Positions 22,100-34,156 of a stretch of DNA of 64,000 nt are shown in pieces; the first letter of the stretch is position 1; each line of letters opens with the position of its first letter. The notes under the pieces were generated by a model. It saw only the letters and a program-made list of their open reading frames with translations, ran no database searches and had not been told where the DNA came from. The position numbers were made by a program, and so were the translations under genes. Origin of the DNA: Tamarix chinensis (lineage: Eukaryota > Streptophyta > Magnoliopsida > Caryophyllales > Tamaricaceae); the NCBI GenBank assembly GCA_030549775.1, contig CM060174.1, positions 5,833,391-5,897,390 of the forward strand. Direction: 5' to 3'.

Positions 22100-22151
22100 G
22101 TGTTGAGTTGCTAATTATGCTTGGTAAGATTTGATATTTTGCGGGATTAAG
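22100..22151 (+). other. exon-like block at the equivalent place in L4
   Basis: TATTATTTTTAG precedes and GTAACCG follows a 52-bp segment ending GGGATTAAG. The sequence is unrelated to the 62-bp block, but it has the same acceptor-like and donor-like edges and the same position before a minisatellite. Confidence 0.35.
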
Positions 22152-22559
22152 GTAACCGTTAATCCTCCCTTAAATATATGGAAAACGCATGCTAGCGTAT
22201 TTAGGGTTTAGTATGATTTTATGCATGTTTTGTATGCTTAGCATGATATGTTTATGGTTTCTTATATTGTTTAATAAAAAGAAAAAAGCATGATAACTTT
22301 TGTGCCATATGTAGGTATGTTAATTAAGGAAGGAGTTTGATTATGGGTGGAAATGTTAAATACTTGTTTATGATGTATCATGTTGCTAATGCATGAATGA
22401 TGTTATTGTTTAAGGGTATTTTAGTAATTATGCTTATGAGGTATGTAAATCAATGTATGTAGTTGCTAATGAGTATTATATTGAAAAATGACAAGTTGGT
22501 GGACTTAGATGATAAAAATGAAGTATTAATATCATTATTTTATGTAGTGTTAGTAAATT

Positions 22560-23600
22560 CATAAAAATGGTAAATAAAGGGGTTAAATGATAATTTATAA
22601 GTAAAGGATAAAATTGTAAGTTGTGAGAAAGAAGGGAAAAATGGTAATTTTGGAAGTAGGGGTAAAATAGTAATTTTGGATGAAAAGGGGCATTATGGTA
22701 ATTTTGGAGGTAGAGGGGCAAAATCGTAATTTCATAAGTAAAGGGTAATATGGTAAATTTTATAAGTGAATGGTGAAGTGGTAATTTATAAGTAAAGGGG
22801 TAATATGGTAATTTGGAAAAGAAGGGCAAAATGGTAATTATGTAAGGAAAGATAAAGATGGTGATCTTGGATGTAAAAGGGTAAGATAGTAAATTGGAAA
22901 GAAAAAGGGGTCTTATGGTAATTTTACAAGTAAAAGGGGTATGGTGGTAATTTTCATAAATAAAATGATATTATGGTAATTTGAAAGTAAGGGGTAGAAG
23001 GGTAATTTTGTAAATAAAAGGATATTATGGTAAACTTGGGAGTAAGGGGGTAACTTGGTAATTATGATAATGACAAAAGATAATTTAGTAATTAAATTAT
23101 GATTGTAGAAGGGTAATGGGATAAGTATGATGCTAGCGAAGGGTAATTTGGTAAATTAATCATTTAAAGGGTATTATGGTAATTTTAATAAAGGAGAAGG
23201 GCAATTCGGTAAATTATCCAACTAAAGGGACAACTTGGTGACTTAGCCAATTAAAGGATAAAGTGATAATTACTTAACCAACTAAAGGGGCAAATTAGTA
23301 ATCATGATAAGGAAGAGGGGTAAGTGAATAATTTATCAAACTCAAGGGCAATATAGTAATTATAACAAAGGAGAAGGGCGATTTGGTAATTTAACCAACC
23401 AAATGAGAAATATGATAAGTGTAGCAATAATGAGGAGTGAATGGTGATTTAAAAAGTGTAGGGGATAATTTGGTGACCTAAACCGTATAAGGGGTAATTT
23501 GGTAATTATGTAACCCAAAGGGTAATATGGTAATTTGGCGATGAAGGAATGGATACTTAACAATTATATAAGTAAAGGGCAAATGAGTAATTTGTACCTA
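22560..23600 (+). repeat. 28-bp minisatellite in L4
   Basis: More than thirty degenerate units of about 27-28 bp with consensus GTAATTTTGGAAGTA followed by AGGGGNAAAATG. It occupies the position of the shorter arrays in L1 and L3. Confidence 0.9.
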
Positions 23601-24259
23601 ATATGTCTTTGAGATTGTGGAACATTATAATATGATTCAAATAATGCTGATTAGCCAAGTAAGAGTATTTGATAATTAGTATGGCCTTAATGGTTTCTCT
23701 TTGATATCGTGGATAATCATCTGAATAAGAAACGATTAATGATATCAGAACGATTGAAAGTGAATAAGTATCGGATTATCGTGCTTTTCGTGATCACCTT
23801 AATTAAGACACTATTACTTAAAGTGAAAGACCTCGAGATAGGGAATGGTGACTCCTTAGGAGTCGCTACCCTAAGGACGTGGTTTAGTCCACGATTATTA
23901 TGGTATTTGCTGGTGTGCCTTTGTACCCCAGCCAGGCCCTATATCTTACTCTTCCTAGCTCTACGGACCTAGTTAGGGGGTATGCATACTTATGGATTAG
24001 GTGTCCTTGTCGGTAGGGTACTGAGTTAGCTTTATGCACCAGTACGACCAGGGTACCTTTGCGTCCTTGGGTTCATGGTTAAAGGGTACTGAGTAGTTGA
24101 TATGCATCGGTACGACCGATGTACCTTTGTGTCCCGGGTTATTGATCTCTCATTCGAGGCAAATAAATATGATTGATGTGCTGATTAAAGAAAGGAAAGA
24201 TACTATTATTGAAAGTGGAATATTAATGAGCCGGGCCCAGATGATTATGATATTGAGTA

Positions 24260-24715
24260 CCGGTCCACCGGTTATAATAGTGGCCAGGAGCGTTGTGCCC
24301 TGGATGATGAGTTATATGTATCCCGGTCCACCGGTTATAATAGTGGTCAGGAGCGTTGTGCCCTGGATGATGATTCTTTATATATCCCGGTCCACCGGTT
24401 ATAATAGTGGCTAGGAGCGTTGTGCCTTGGATGATGAGTTATCTATATTCCGGTCCACCGGCAATAATAGTGGGGGTCCCGAGCTCAATAAAATCAGTTA
24501 TGTATGTGAATCAGATTATTGAAAAATACTAATCACTTATAGTGGAACACCATGTGAGTCGGGGCCAGACCGGTCCACCGGCAAATAATAGTGGTCAGGT
24601 GCGTTCTGCCCTGTGTGTTTACCTTCCGGTCCACCGGCAATAATAGTGGTCAGAGGCGTTCTGCCCTGTGTGTTGACTTCCGATCCACCGGCTATAATAG
24701 TGGGGTTCTCGTACT
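24260..24715 (+). repeat. CCGGTCCACCGG repeat cluster in L4 (4+3)
   Basis: Units start at 24260, 24323, 24387 and 24450 (period 63-64) and at 24570, 24626 and 24680 (period 54-56). Each has CCGGTCCACCGG (once CCGATCCACCGG) followed by TATAATAGTGG or CAATAATAGTGG. The intervening sequence carries GGGGTCCCGAGCTCAATAAA. Confidence 0.95.
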
Positions 24716-25270
24716 CACATGGATATAAAATATGATATTGATGGATTAATGACGGAATAATGGCTTAAGGCCCGAATGTATTGATCTCACACTATGACAT
24801 GACTTAAGGCCCAAAGTATCGATCGTGACCTATAAATTATTATTTATGTTATTGTTATGCATGCACCTCATATTATTCATGTGTGTAGTTTGCATTATGT
24901 GTCGTATGCGGGCCTATCTTTAAGTGTGGTATTAAAGGGTTACTCAGTACCGTAGTACTGAAGGGATTCCCTTTATGGGGCCCCTGCCTATTCAATGGGG
25001 AGTGCCCTTGCAGGTTTTTTAGGTGCTACTCAAGTGGGCTACGGGAAAGAGAGTAAGGAGTTATCCGGTATCGTTAGGGTTTTCCCTCCTTCTTCGTTTA
25101 ATTCCCTGATTTTGATGTTATGTTGGTACTTTAACTACCATCGGTGGATTTTATTCCTGAAAACGATTTGATGCGCTACTCTGTTTTAAATATGTTGAAG
25201 TTCTTGCAATTTACTCTGATTTATGCATGTTGAATTTCTTTCGAATTGTATTTCATTTTCTTAGCCTTAG

Positions 25271-25316
25271 CACTTGGTACTGGAACAGTATGAGTGAACC
25301 ATTCTGGTACTAAGTG
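25271..25316 (+). other. terminal LTR hairpin, L4
   Basis: CACTTGGTAC pairs with GTACTAAGTG (one G-U pair), followed by TGGCGGTAA, 101 bp from the LTR end. Confidence 0.7.
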
Positions 25317-26293
25317 TGGCGGTAATACTCCCAAAGTTCACGTTTTATTTATCTGCTTCCGCTAATCTTCCTTTTAATTAACGAAATTTTTCAGTTGTGA
25401 ATTTTGGGGGTGTTACAGTTTATTCAATCGAGTTTTGTGATTCTATGTAGATTAATTCAATAATTGTTCCTTCGTTCATCTATTCTAATTAAAGTTATGA
25501 TTTTTATGTATTTAGGTCCTGTGTTTTCTTACTTTATTAATATGCTAATTTAGATTATTATAGAGTAGGAGGATAATGGAAGATTATGGGATCATTAATC
25601 TTGATATGTGATTTGGATTTAATTGTTACGTACATTTTTGGGTGATTAATAAACCAATTTAATGATCACTACTCTAAAATTAGGAATTTATTATCTAACT
25701 TGATCATCTGGTTAATTTGAATGCTAATCAATTGCTATAATAGTATAGTCCATAATTGTTAATGTATACATCTGCAAGTAGCAATAGGTTATTGATTTAA
25801 TCTATATTTATTAACCTTCGAGCTAACTATAATTATGGTTCTAGTTGGTTGCTTCCTAATAGATAATGTCGCCATTAATTAAATCTATAGATCTTATCCT
25901 ATGCTATTAATTGGTTAAACAATGACTTATAAGCATACTTTGATTTATTTACATAAGAAGATGCTAGGAAGCAGACGCGTGTGAGCTTCTCTAAGTTAAT
26001 ATCAAAAATACTATATGGCCATATTATTCGATGATCGATTGGTATCCATATACTGAATATATCTTCTGACCCCTATTATCACATTATTGTTATTTTGTTA
26101 TTATGTTAGTTGGTATTTTCTCATTTTTCGTTATTAATAATTAGTTTTTCATAATTCAACTACTGGGGAATTAATTTGAAAATAGAAATTAATGGACTAA
26201 ACTATATCTTTTATGGGATCAACCCCTACTCATTACTTATTACTTGTTTGTGTATTTAGGGTTTAATTTAGAGTGTTTACGATAGGACACCAC

Positions 26294-26962
26294 ATTAAAA
26301 TTGATTTTAAATTCATGGTCTAGTTCGATTTTCACCACCAAGTTTCATTTATAGCTACCACAAACAATGTAATGCAAAACCCTAACTCAAGTTATAACCA
26401 ACAATTAACTTACTTGTGTTCAATTAAAAATTTTGGAAATTTCCCAATGAAGCTTTCACCCAAAAAAAAATGGAGGATACCAAAGGATAGCTACTAGTAA
26501 AGGAAGACAATGGATGAGGAAGGCATATTGGAGAGTAATAGGGTGGAGAACGGCCACAATAGGCAATGACCAAAGATGATGGAGATGATTGAGGAGGACA
26601 ACGAAGCATTGGAGGGAAGGTTGGGGTGGTCGAGGTAGGGAGGGAAAAGACTAGAGGATTTGGATTTAATTTTTAGGTATAGATTTTTTTTAATTAGATT
26701 TCATTAATAATCATTTTAAATAGATATTAATAATCAAGTAATCAATTTATTAGTTTTTAGGTTGTAATTTGTTCATTAGGAGAGAAATTATAATAATTAA
26801 CCAATAATATTGGATTACTATAAGGTTGGGGAACTAGCTTGAACAAACATTAATTTTACAGAGATTAAAATAAATATTTATTTTTATAGGGATTAAAATA
26901 GAGTAAATTACAAACTATAGGAATGAAAATGATATTTAACTCACCAGATAATTTGACACAAT
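26294..26962. other. unassigned AT-rich DNA
   Basis: No domain, repeat or convincing reading frame was recognised. A short purine-rich stretch at 26460-26650 gives a spurious minus-strand frame. Confidence 0.5.
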
Positions 26963-27386
26963 ATTTCTTTTTCTTTTTCTTTTTTGAGAAAAAGAAGACT
27001 CTAGTCTAATTATATTATTTAATGTCGGGGAAAACAAATGCCTAAAGCATCATTGCATAAATAAAAGCTAAGCCCATGTGAAGGGTAATACAATATATGA
27101 ACACAAAGAGGAACATTACGAGATAAATTCACCAACCTATCTGCGCATCTATTTACCCATAACACATGTTTGATTTGATACTCAGGTTCAACAATTTAGC
27201 ATATACATACATTCCGTCACCAAGTTCCAAAGACTTATCCAACTTCTTGGCTATAATTAGCTCTACAAATGCCAACGAGTCCGTCTCCGGACAAAATTCC
27301 TTAGTATAGAGAAAGAGCATACCATCTAAAAAAAGTTCCAACCATCTAGTATAATAGATATCGGTCGAATCAATTAATCTTTGCAC
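26963..27386 (-). pseudogene. LINE RNase H-like 3' remnant with A-rich tail
   Basis: The minus strand encodes ETDSLAFVELI and, after a frameshift near 27190, HVLWVNRCADRLVNLSRNVP, matching the C-terminal RNase H domain of plant LINEs (acidic ETDS motif and the NRCADRLA-type motif). Further residues DALGICFPR follow. The 3' end is an A-rich run, seen as TTTCTTTTTCTTTTTC on the plus strand at 26963. The remnant is 5'-truncated, as is usual for LINEs. No clear target duplication was found. Confidence 0.6.
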
Positions 27387-27501
27387 AGTTCAAAATGCTC
27401 ACTACAAATAAAATCAAAGAGTGGGTGTTGTTGTTTTGTTACATAATTCCTGTCTCACTATCATTTTTGACCTATCTTACTCTCCTAGATCTAGGCACAA
27501 G

Positions 27502-27721
27502 TAGGGTCATAAAAGAACAGAGTCTGCTCACAAGTCTTTGGGGCTCAATTTAATTAAATGAATTGAGCTCAAGCCTTATTTTTAGACTTGTTTAATAAAC
27601 AAATGGATCTTGAGCATGAAAATTTTGGGCTCAAACTCGTTTATAGTGAAAAAGCTCATGAGATTGGCTCGTTAACCACAAAAGCTCGCAAGTTAACCTA
27701 GTCAGTTCATTTACAACCCTA
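27502..27721. mobile_element. hAT-type non-autonomous element 1
   Basis: The ends are TAGGGTCATAAAAGAAC and, inverted, TAGGGTTGTAAATGAAC. The flanks are GGCACAAG (27494-27501) and GGCACGAG (27722-27729), an 8-bp target duplication with one mismatch. The interior is rich in GAGCTC/GCTCG motifs, as in a common plant hAT-like repeat. Confidence 0.85.
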
Positions 27722-27729
27722 GGCACGAG

Positions 27730-28479
27730 CCATGTCTAACACTTCAACGCCAACAACATATTCAATGACCGCACTAATTTTTTGTTACCTTTTATGTTCA
27801 TCCTTGATCATCGATCCACTAGATACATTTTCTTCATTTTTTTACCCATTTTTTGGTTAGGATCGATGAATTCATACACCTATTCATATTTTCCTCTTCT
27901 TTTGGTTTAATATCTTCTTTTTCTCTTTAATTGTCCATCTAATATGTAAAAATTTTACCTTTCCCGTTTAATTTCAAATGGACTTGGGAGGTCGTCTACG
28001 CCAGAATCTCATGTTTTAATTTGGCGATCTACTAATGCCTTCAGGTATTTTTTTTTTATTTAGTTAGGAAGATAGGAATTTAATTTACTAATTGTTTGGT
28101 TAAAATTTAGTTGGATAACTTGATTCTCTAGTTACTTCTTCTTTGTATTGTTGTTCTTGCTACTTAGGCATGCTACTTGCTATTTTAGCGATTTCTAATT
28201 TTATCGTGATCAAAATGCTTAAACCGGTTGAACTAAGTACCAACCCCTATGCTAGATCAATCTTCGATAATGTATTTTAAACATGGACTACATCACTAAA
28301 TGCACATCCTTATCATTCTATGTAGTGAAAAATATTTCATGATAATCTCATCTCTCATTACCACTTCATAGTGAAGTTAATTGTCTATTAATTATTTAAT
28401 TTAATTGGTATGGCCATTTTTATTTAAATTTAAAATTAACATCGGTATGAAACACCCTTTTCATAACACTTAAAAAATT
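27730..28479. other. unassigned AT-rich DNA
   Basis: Nothing recognised beyond simple composition; no reading frame with family resemblance. Confidence 0.5.
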
Positions 28480-28690
28480 GATTTGATAGTGGTTTTCATT
28501 CGTCATAACTAGTGTGATAAAAATTTTCAACAAGACCACCGTTGTATATTATTTCTCTTTATGCATTTTATTGAAAATTAGACAATATAACAAATATTAG
28601 TAAACAATGGTGAACCACTGTCTATTGTTAGCATTATAAGCCATCTACAATGGCTTTTTTTTGAACCGCCATGGTTGTAGTTTGTAAGAC
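28480..28690. repeat. possible CACTA subterminal repeats
   Basis: Copies of GTGGTTTTCATTCG, GACCACCGTTGTAT, GTGAACCACTG and ACAATGGC...GAACCGCCATGG occur in both orientations, the style of CACTA subterminal regions. They lie downstream of the TNP2 remnant. The terminal CACTA itself was not found. Confidence 0.4.
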
Positions 28691-28789
28691 ACCAATCATT
28701 TTTCTATTTCATGGCATTTAGAATTAGTATTTTAAGGCAATCTCATAATGTAACATTTTTTATAAAAAAAATATTTGTTATTATATTCA

Positions 28790-30173
28790 TTCCAACCATT
28801 TAGAATTAGTACTTGAAGGAACATCTTTGAAATTCTTTTTTCCAAAAATGAAATTCAAGTTGTGTACATTTTCAAACACATGTTCACCTCTTAAAGGCCT
28901 AGAAGGTAATGCCTATTTTGAATTGCCAGTAAAGGCTTTTTGCTGCATACGATAACAATGGTTAGTAGGCAAAAATCTTCAATATCCTAGACAAGTAGTC
29001 TTCTTTCTATATTTCAACTGACAACAATTTGTGGTTTCCTGTATAGAAGAGTTGTCTATGAGCACTATATCGATAAATGCTGGAAAATTATTTATTTTAT
29101 AAAAGAGTATTACCCTAAACTTAAAATTATCTTGGTGATATTCATCAAATGCACCAACCCCATGACCCCATATAACCTTCAAATCATCAACAAGAAACAC
29201 TAAATAAACATCTAAATCATGGCTTGGTTGATTAGGCCTAGAAATTATCAAGGACAACAACTAGTACTTAAATTTCATGCATAAAGATGAAGGAAGATTA
29301 TATACTGCCAAGATCACTAAACACATACTATAGTTCACATTCTCATGAAAAGAATTTATTCCATCAGAAGATAATATAAGGCATAGATTTTTTGGTTCAT
29401 GGCCTAAATCAAAGAAATTATGATCAAATTATTCTTCAAGTCTATGAAACAAACATCATAATCTGGTTATAATTACAAAATAGCACAAAACCTTTGATGG
29501 AACACTAATTTTATTGTACTGTAGAGCTTGAAATTCATAATAACAAACCATTGACAAATTTTTATTCCAGTACAAGATGCAATAATTAGGGCATATATGA
29601 TTTTTTTTTTGTATGACTTTATTCCATATAGCAAAGAATCTCCTTCACTTTGTAAGTGATCCCGGGAACAACATTGTCCTTAGGAAGTATTTTTTTCCTC
29701 AAAATATCAAATAACTAGGAAAAACCACTATCACTCTACATAGGACCCATTTTCAAGTTTAATAATCTTATCACAACTGACAACTTTGTAAAATTCACAC
29801 ATCCATTATAGAGGGGTATACCTACATCAACAACCAACTTATCAAACATATCATGACAATCCATAAAGTCATGTCCTACTCTATATGTCCTGTTTTCAAA
29901 TGGTCAATTCTCAAATCTATCATCATTTTCATCATTTATCCTATTAATTGATACATTAATTGTCTCCCCATGCCATATCTAGAAAATGTACCCTTTATTT
30001 ATATCATACATAAGTAGAGAGCTCTTGATTTCATGAGGTATCATCTTCATCGAATAGCAACACTTTGAGCACGGACACTTTATTTGATCAGGATTTTCAA
30101 AATGAATAACCAAAAAACTCATAAAATTATCTACTTCATCGACATATTCTTTACTCATATGGTTTTTACTCAT
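28790..30173 (-). pseudogene. CACTA (En/Spm) transposase TNP2-like
   Basis: Starting at an ATG at 30173 (minus strand), the N-terminus is a transposase-associated domain with SKEYVDEVDNFMSF and the metal-binding-like CPCSKCCYSM. It then gives YRVGHDFMDCHDMFDKL, CPNYCILYW, LSSDGINSF, MCLVILAVYNLPSS and SLIISRPNQPSHDLDVYL, followed by VGAFDEY and RFLPTNH. These are the successive motifs of the plant TNP2 transposase. Several stops and frame changes interrupt it and the C-terminal part is missing. The full protein would cut CACTA ends. Confidence 0.85.
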
Positions 30174-31076
30174 TCAATTTCTATCCATATGTATACACTA
30201 TAATCCACATAAAAATCTCAAGCTTAAGAACAACAATCAATGTAATGTAGCGTGAATTAAAATAAGAAGCATAAATAAAAACAACTATATCACAATACTA
30301 ATTAAATCTACCTAAATTTACACAAACCATGAATGTGCACATGCATCTAATATTAAAAGAAAATCCAACTTCTACAAGATAACCGGAGAAGTGGCTCAAA
30401 AAGAACATGGAAAAAAAAAAGAAATAGAAGCAAAAAAGAAGTTATGATTAGGGTTAGAGTTAGGCTTAAAATTAATATTGAAGAATTATGGTAAGATTAA
30501 AAAAATATTAATCAATTGATATTAGGGTGAGGTTAAATTTGGGACATTATAGTTGGCGAGTAAACGGACATATTTAGGACAAGTAATGAGCAAATTGTCT
30601 TTGTTGAGGGGGGAAATTGTGAATCAAGGGGGTTTGGGATAGGGACTCCAGAGTGAGAAAATATAGAGAAAGGAAATAAAGTGTGGTATGTTATTAGATT
30701 TCTAGATGCCCCAAATAGAAAATAGAGAGAAAGGATAGAGTACAAGAAAATAGGAGGGGTAGAGGGGCGGCCATGTGTTGGGTGGCCTTTGCCAAGTATC
30801 CTTGTTTTAGATAGTTCATCAGGGAAGTGTGCTTAAGGTAGGTTGCAAGACCCTCTCTGTCTTGTTGTGTCATTGGGTCGAGGCCAATAGTAGGAGTCTG
30901 AGGCATCCGGTTGATACAACTAGTAGGCTTGGTTTTTTGTCAGAAAAATGCTCATATCAATCTTTATATTCTTTTATAGATGCATAACAAAACCCATTCG
31001 TTTTTGTTTTTGAATAATAATAAAATAACATAAAAGATCACAATATGATACTAACAGAGAATAGATAGATATAGTA

Positions 31077-31108
<32 letters not shown>

Positions 31109-31109
31109 T
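31077..31109. repeat. (GT)n(TA)n microsatellite
   Basis: GT dinucleotides pass into TA dinucleotides. Confidence 0.95.
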
Positions 31110-31242
31110 ATCTAATAAATACTTAAGCATTTTAACTTCGAACTACACCACTGATCAAATCCCTTTCAACAAAATAACAACAATTTCATTGATTAATTCG
31201 TCGTTGCTATCATACAAAGGTGTTTAGACACCTTGGTATGTA

Positions 31243-31243
<1 letters not shown>

Positions 31244-31273
<30 letters not shown>
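31244..31273. repeat. (GT)n microsatellite
   Basis: Fifteen uninterrupted TG/GT dinucleotides. Confidence 0.95.
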
Positions 31274-31276
<3 letters not shown>

Positions 31277-31329
31277 GCAATATCCAATGAAAACTAACTT
31301 TCTTGGTGAGAATTAATAATTCACACTCT

Positions 31330-31700
31330 TAATTGAAGAAACTATCTATAGTAAGTGGTAAAAACAACTTTTAGTGGTTTGAGGAAACTACTATAAGTAG
31401 CATAATAAGTTATAGTATTTGAGTGGGAAAAAAGCGATGGTATTTTTATAAATATTATATATTTATATTTAAGGTCTGTAACTACTTATGGTAGGTTGTG
31501 GAAAGTACCTCTAGTGGGCGGAGAAACTGTTGTTAGTCTCTAAAAAAACCATAGTATTTTTGTTCTAGAAAGAAAAGTGTTGTCATTTTTGTAAATATTA
31601 GTTACTTGTCTTTTAGGTTAGGAAATTATCTATAGCAAATGGTATAACCTACTCTTCATAGGTAGAGCATACTTTTGTAAGTAGCTTAGGAAATTAGGGC
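31330..31700. repeat. degenerate interspersed inverted motifs, possibly CACTA 5' subterminal
   Basis: Motifs such as TTTTAGTGGTTTGAGG, AAACTACTATAAGTAG, TACTTATGGTAGG and CCTCTAGTGGGCGGAG recur. They could be the other subterminal region of the CACTA element at 28.8-30.2 kb. No terminal CACTA was located. Confidence 0.35.
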
Positions 31701-31874
31701 GGTTCTTAATTCTTATATATATATCATAATGCAATTAATGATCATCGTGTCTATATATAATTTTAGAATTTTAGAAGATACACAAAGGTGCATATTTGTT
31801 GTGGTACGACTTTTGTCTTCAAGTTACATTACATAATAGACATATCATTTATGAAAAATTAACTATGTTATATT

Positions 31875-32215
31875 TAGGGATGACAACAGGGCGATTCGGG
31901 AAAGATGAACCAGTCCCTATATTGGAACTCAATAAGCTAAATAATCGCTAATCCATTCCCCATATCTTATTCATTCGTCGACCTTGAAACCCAATCCAAT
32001 ACTCGAAATCCAACCCTATTCCCAATACTCGATACCATTTTTATCATAACACACTTTAAATTTAGATTATATATATAGTTACTTGGGGTAGGTTCAAGGA
32101 TGGAAACCCCAAACCCATCCCCGTTCCCATCTTGTCCATATAAAAAAAAAATCCTTTCTAAGAACCCGATCCCTAAAATCTCCTCTTGAACCCATAGGGA
32201 TAATTGTTATCCCTA
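31875..32215. mobile_element. hAT-type non-autonomous element 2
   Basis: The ends are TAGGGATGACAACAG and, inverted, TAGGGATAACAATTATCC. The flanks are GTTATATT (31867-31874) and GTTATAAT (32216-32223), an 8-bp duplication with one mismatch. The interior has ACCCGATCC- and CCCATCCCC-type motifs typical of this plant repeat class. Confidence 0.85.
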
Positions 32216-32223
32216 GTTATAAT

Positions 32224-33458
32224 ATGAGAATATATGTGCTTTGTTTTGTGTAAGTTTACTGGTAGTCTAAGACTCTTTAACAGAACTTTGGGTTTCAATT
32301 CTTGGGACTCCTTATCACAACTGCAATCTATCACAAACTCGCCCATTAGTTGAATTAGTAAATTCAAACATTTTATAATAGCGTGTCTATGTACTAATAT
32401 ATGATATGAAACAACAGTGCATTACTTTTATTTTTACCTAAGAATATTGATGCTGGCAATTTTAATTTTTTATTATTCTTCTAGATAAGCTATAAAAAGA
32501 TGATTTTTATATAATTGGACCGAAATCATCATAAAATCATGTTGACATAACATCTTTCTATACAAGTGTACTTTTTTTTTGTTAAAATTTTTATTAAAAT
32601 ATTTTATAAATAATACAGAACAAAATTAAAACACATACATTCAAAAATAAGAATATACATTATTTTATTGTATAACAATTCAGCATAGTAGAGTCATTAG
32701 TTATAGTTTTAATTTTTTGGTTTCTATTTTTCATAAAACAAAAACTATATAGTTTTCATTTTTAAATAACTATTTCTAAATTATTTTTCAAATTTTAAAA
32801 TTTATTTTAATTTAAGTTGCTAGAATATTTTCCATAACAATAATAATAATAATAATAATTACAATAATAATAAAATATTAACATAGTAATAACACTAATA
32901 AAATACTAACAACAATGGTGAAGGCAACACTATCTAAGGGTACTCATGATCAGATTTGGACCAAAAATTGGATTATATCGAATGAAAAATTCATAATTTT
33001 ATTCAATATGAATTAATAGATTTAGCATTGGGCTTGTAAGTAAAAAAAATCCAAATCATATTCAACTTCAAACAAGTTCAACCTGATATTTTTATTCGGA
33101 CCAAAATACTCTTTTTTTTAGTAAGAATTTTTACCACAAAATAAGTAAGAATTGAATTTTGAAAAGATTTTGTACAACATGGTCAAAAACCTCGATTCGT
33201 ATAAACCTTAAAATTATGTGGTGACATTTCCTTAGTAAAATAATGTGCGGTCATTGAGTTAGTGTTGGTTTATTGGATGGTCACTTCTTTCTAAGCAACA
33301 CATTCTTTTTTGTCTTTTTTATTTATAAGAGATCCGTAAAAATAATTATTTTTGTGTCTTTAAATACTTGATGTTGATGCATTCTTCTTGATTCTCACTC
33401 TTATTGTTTTCAAAATGAAGACGATGGCTATCACATAATACCTAGGTTTAGAAATAGA
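32224..33458. other. unassigned AT-rich DNA
   Basis: Contains a short AAT repeat at about 32840 and no recognisable domain. Confidence 0.5.
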
Positions 33459-33466
33459 GTCGACAA

Positions 33467-34156
33467 TAGGAATGTCCATAATAAGATCTAAACTGTAAAT
33501 AAAATTGACCCAAACTATTATGGTTTGGTATAGTTTACGTTTTGAAAAAAGAAATGGTTTGATTTGGAATTTATAAAAGTGGTTTGGCTACAATTCCAAT
33601 AATTAAATTACATTTTATAACCCGTAAATTGTATATATAATTATTGCATTAATTTTTTTAATAAAAAAAGTTATAAATTTCAAGCAAGCAATTATAACTT
33701 ATATTTCTAATTTTGGGGGGGTAAGAAATGTAGTTTTATTACTACCAAGATGTAAGTGTTCATGTACAATCAAATGAGAACCATTGCAATAAGATATATA
33801 ACTCCAATTTTCTTCATCCTTCTTATATTAAACATTTACATTAAAAAAAATTATAAGCTTTATGAAACTAATTTAATGTTGACCATGTGCTTGATTTTAT
33901 AGTTTAGGATTTAATTTAGCTGTGAATTTATATATAAAAAAAATCTATCGTAGACTTTATTTTCAATGTAATGGATATGCTTTTGCATTTGTAAAATAAG
34001 CATTCAAGTGAATATCTTAGAGTACATAAACCGCAAAACAAACATAACGGAATCGTAAAATTACAATTGGGTGTGGTTTATGATATTTGGAAAATTTTCT
34101 CGTTTGGTTTGAGATACTTTTAAACGACAAACCAAACTGAAACACATACACCCCTA
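33467..34156. mobile_element. hAT-type non-autonomous element 3
   Basis: The left end TAGGAATGTCC and the inverted right end TAGGGGTGTATG match loosely. The flanks GTCGACAA (33459-33466) and GTGAACAA (34157-34164) agree at six of eight bases. The inner ends are rich in GGTTTGG/CCAAAC, as in the plant repeat that begins AGGGGTGT. It is the most decayed of the three. Confidence 0.65.

Larger units (their letters stand above)
20407..25417 (+). mobile_element. long LTR copy L4 (complete solo LTR, divergent subfamily)
   Basis: It begins TGTAATCCCCCAAAAATTTC and ends TTTTGGGGGTGTTACA, flanked by the perfect duplication GTTTA (20402-20406, 25418-25422). Length is 5011 bp. It shares the 3' third with the other L copies (CCGG repeats, GTAC-arm hairpin, CAG|GT, terminal hairpin). 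The 5' two thirds differ: no CTATAAATA box or (TTA)n tract, and a 1-kb minisatellite. The Pro/Ser-rich frames at 20840-21850 lie in a CT-rich leader and are not supported as genes. Confidence 0.92.
19666..26293 (+). mobile_element. possible Tat-type Ty3/gypsy LTR, split by L4
   Basis: The left part opens TGATAGGTGTATATTTTATG, a start seen in plant Tat/Retand-type LTRs. The right part ends with GGGATCAACCCCTACTCA and ATTTAGGGTTTAATTTAG before GATAGGACACCA, reminiscent of the 3' end of such LTRs. L4 sits between them at 20407-25417 with a clean target duplication. No tRNA primer site or gene follows, and no target duplication for this LTR was found. The identification rests on family resemblance only. 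Confidence 0.4.

Noticed and set aside
24097..24414. Repeated-peptide frame suggesting a repeat protein
   Set aside because: It is a translation of the CCGGTCCACCGG array in L4. The equivalent arrays in other copies are not open in the same frame.
24260..24715. CRISPR-like array
   Set aside because: The genome is plant-type, spacers are similar to one another rather than unique, and the array sits inside an LTR.
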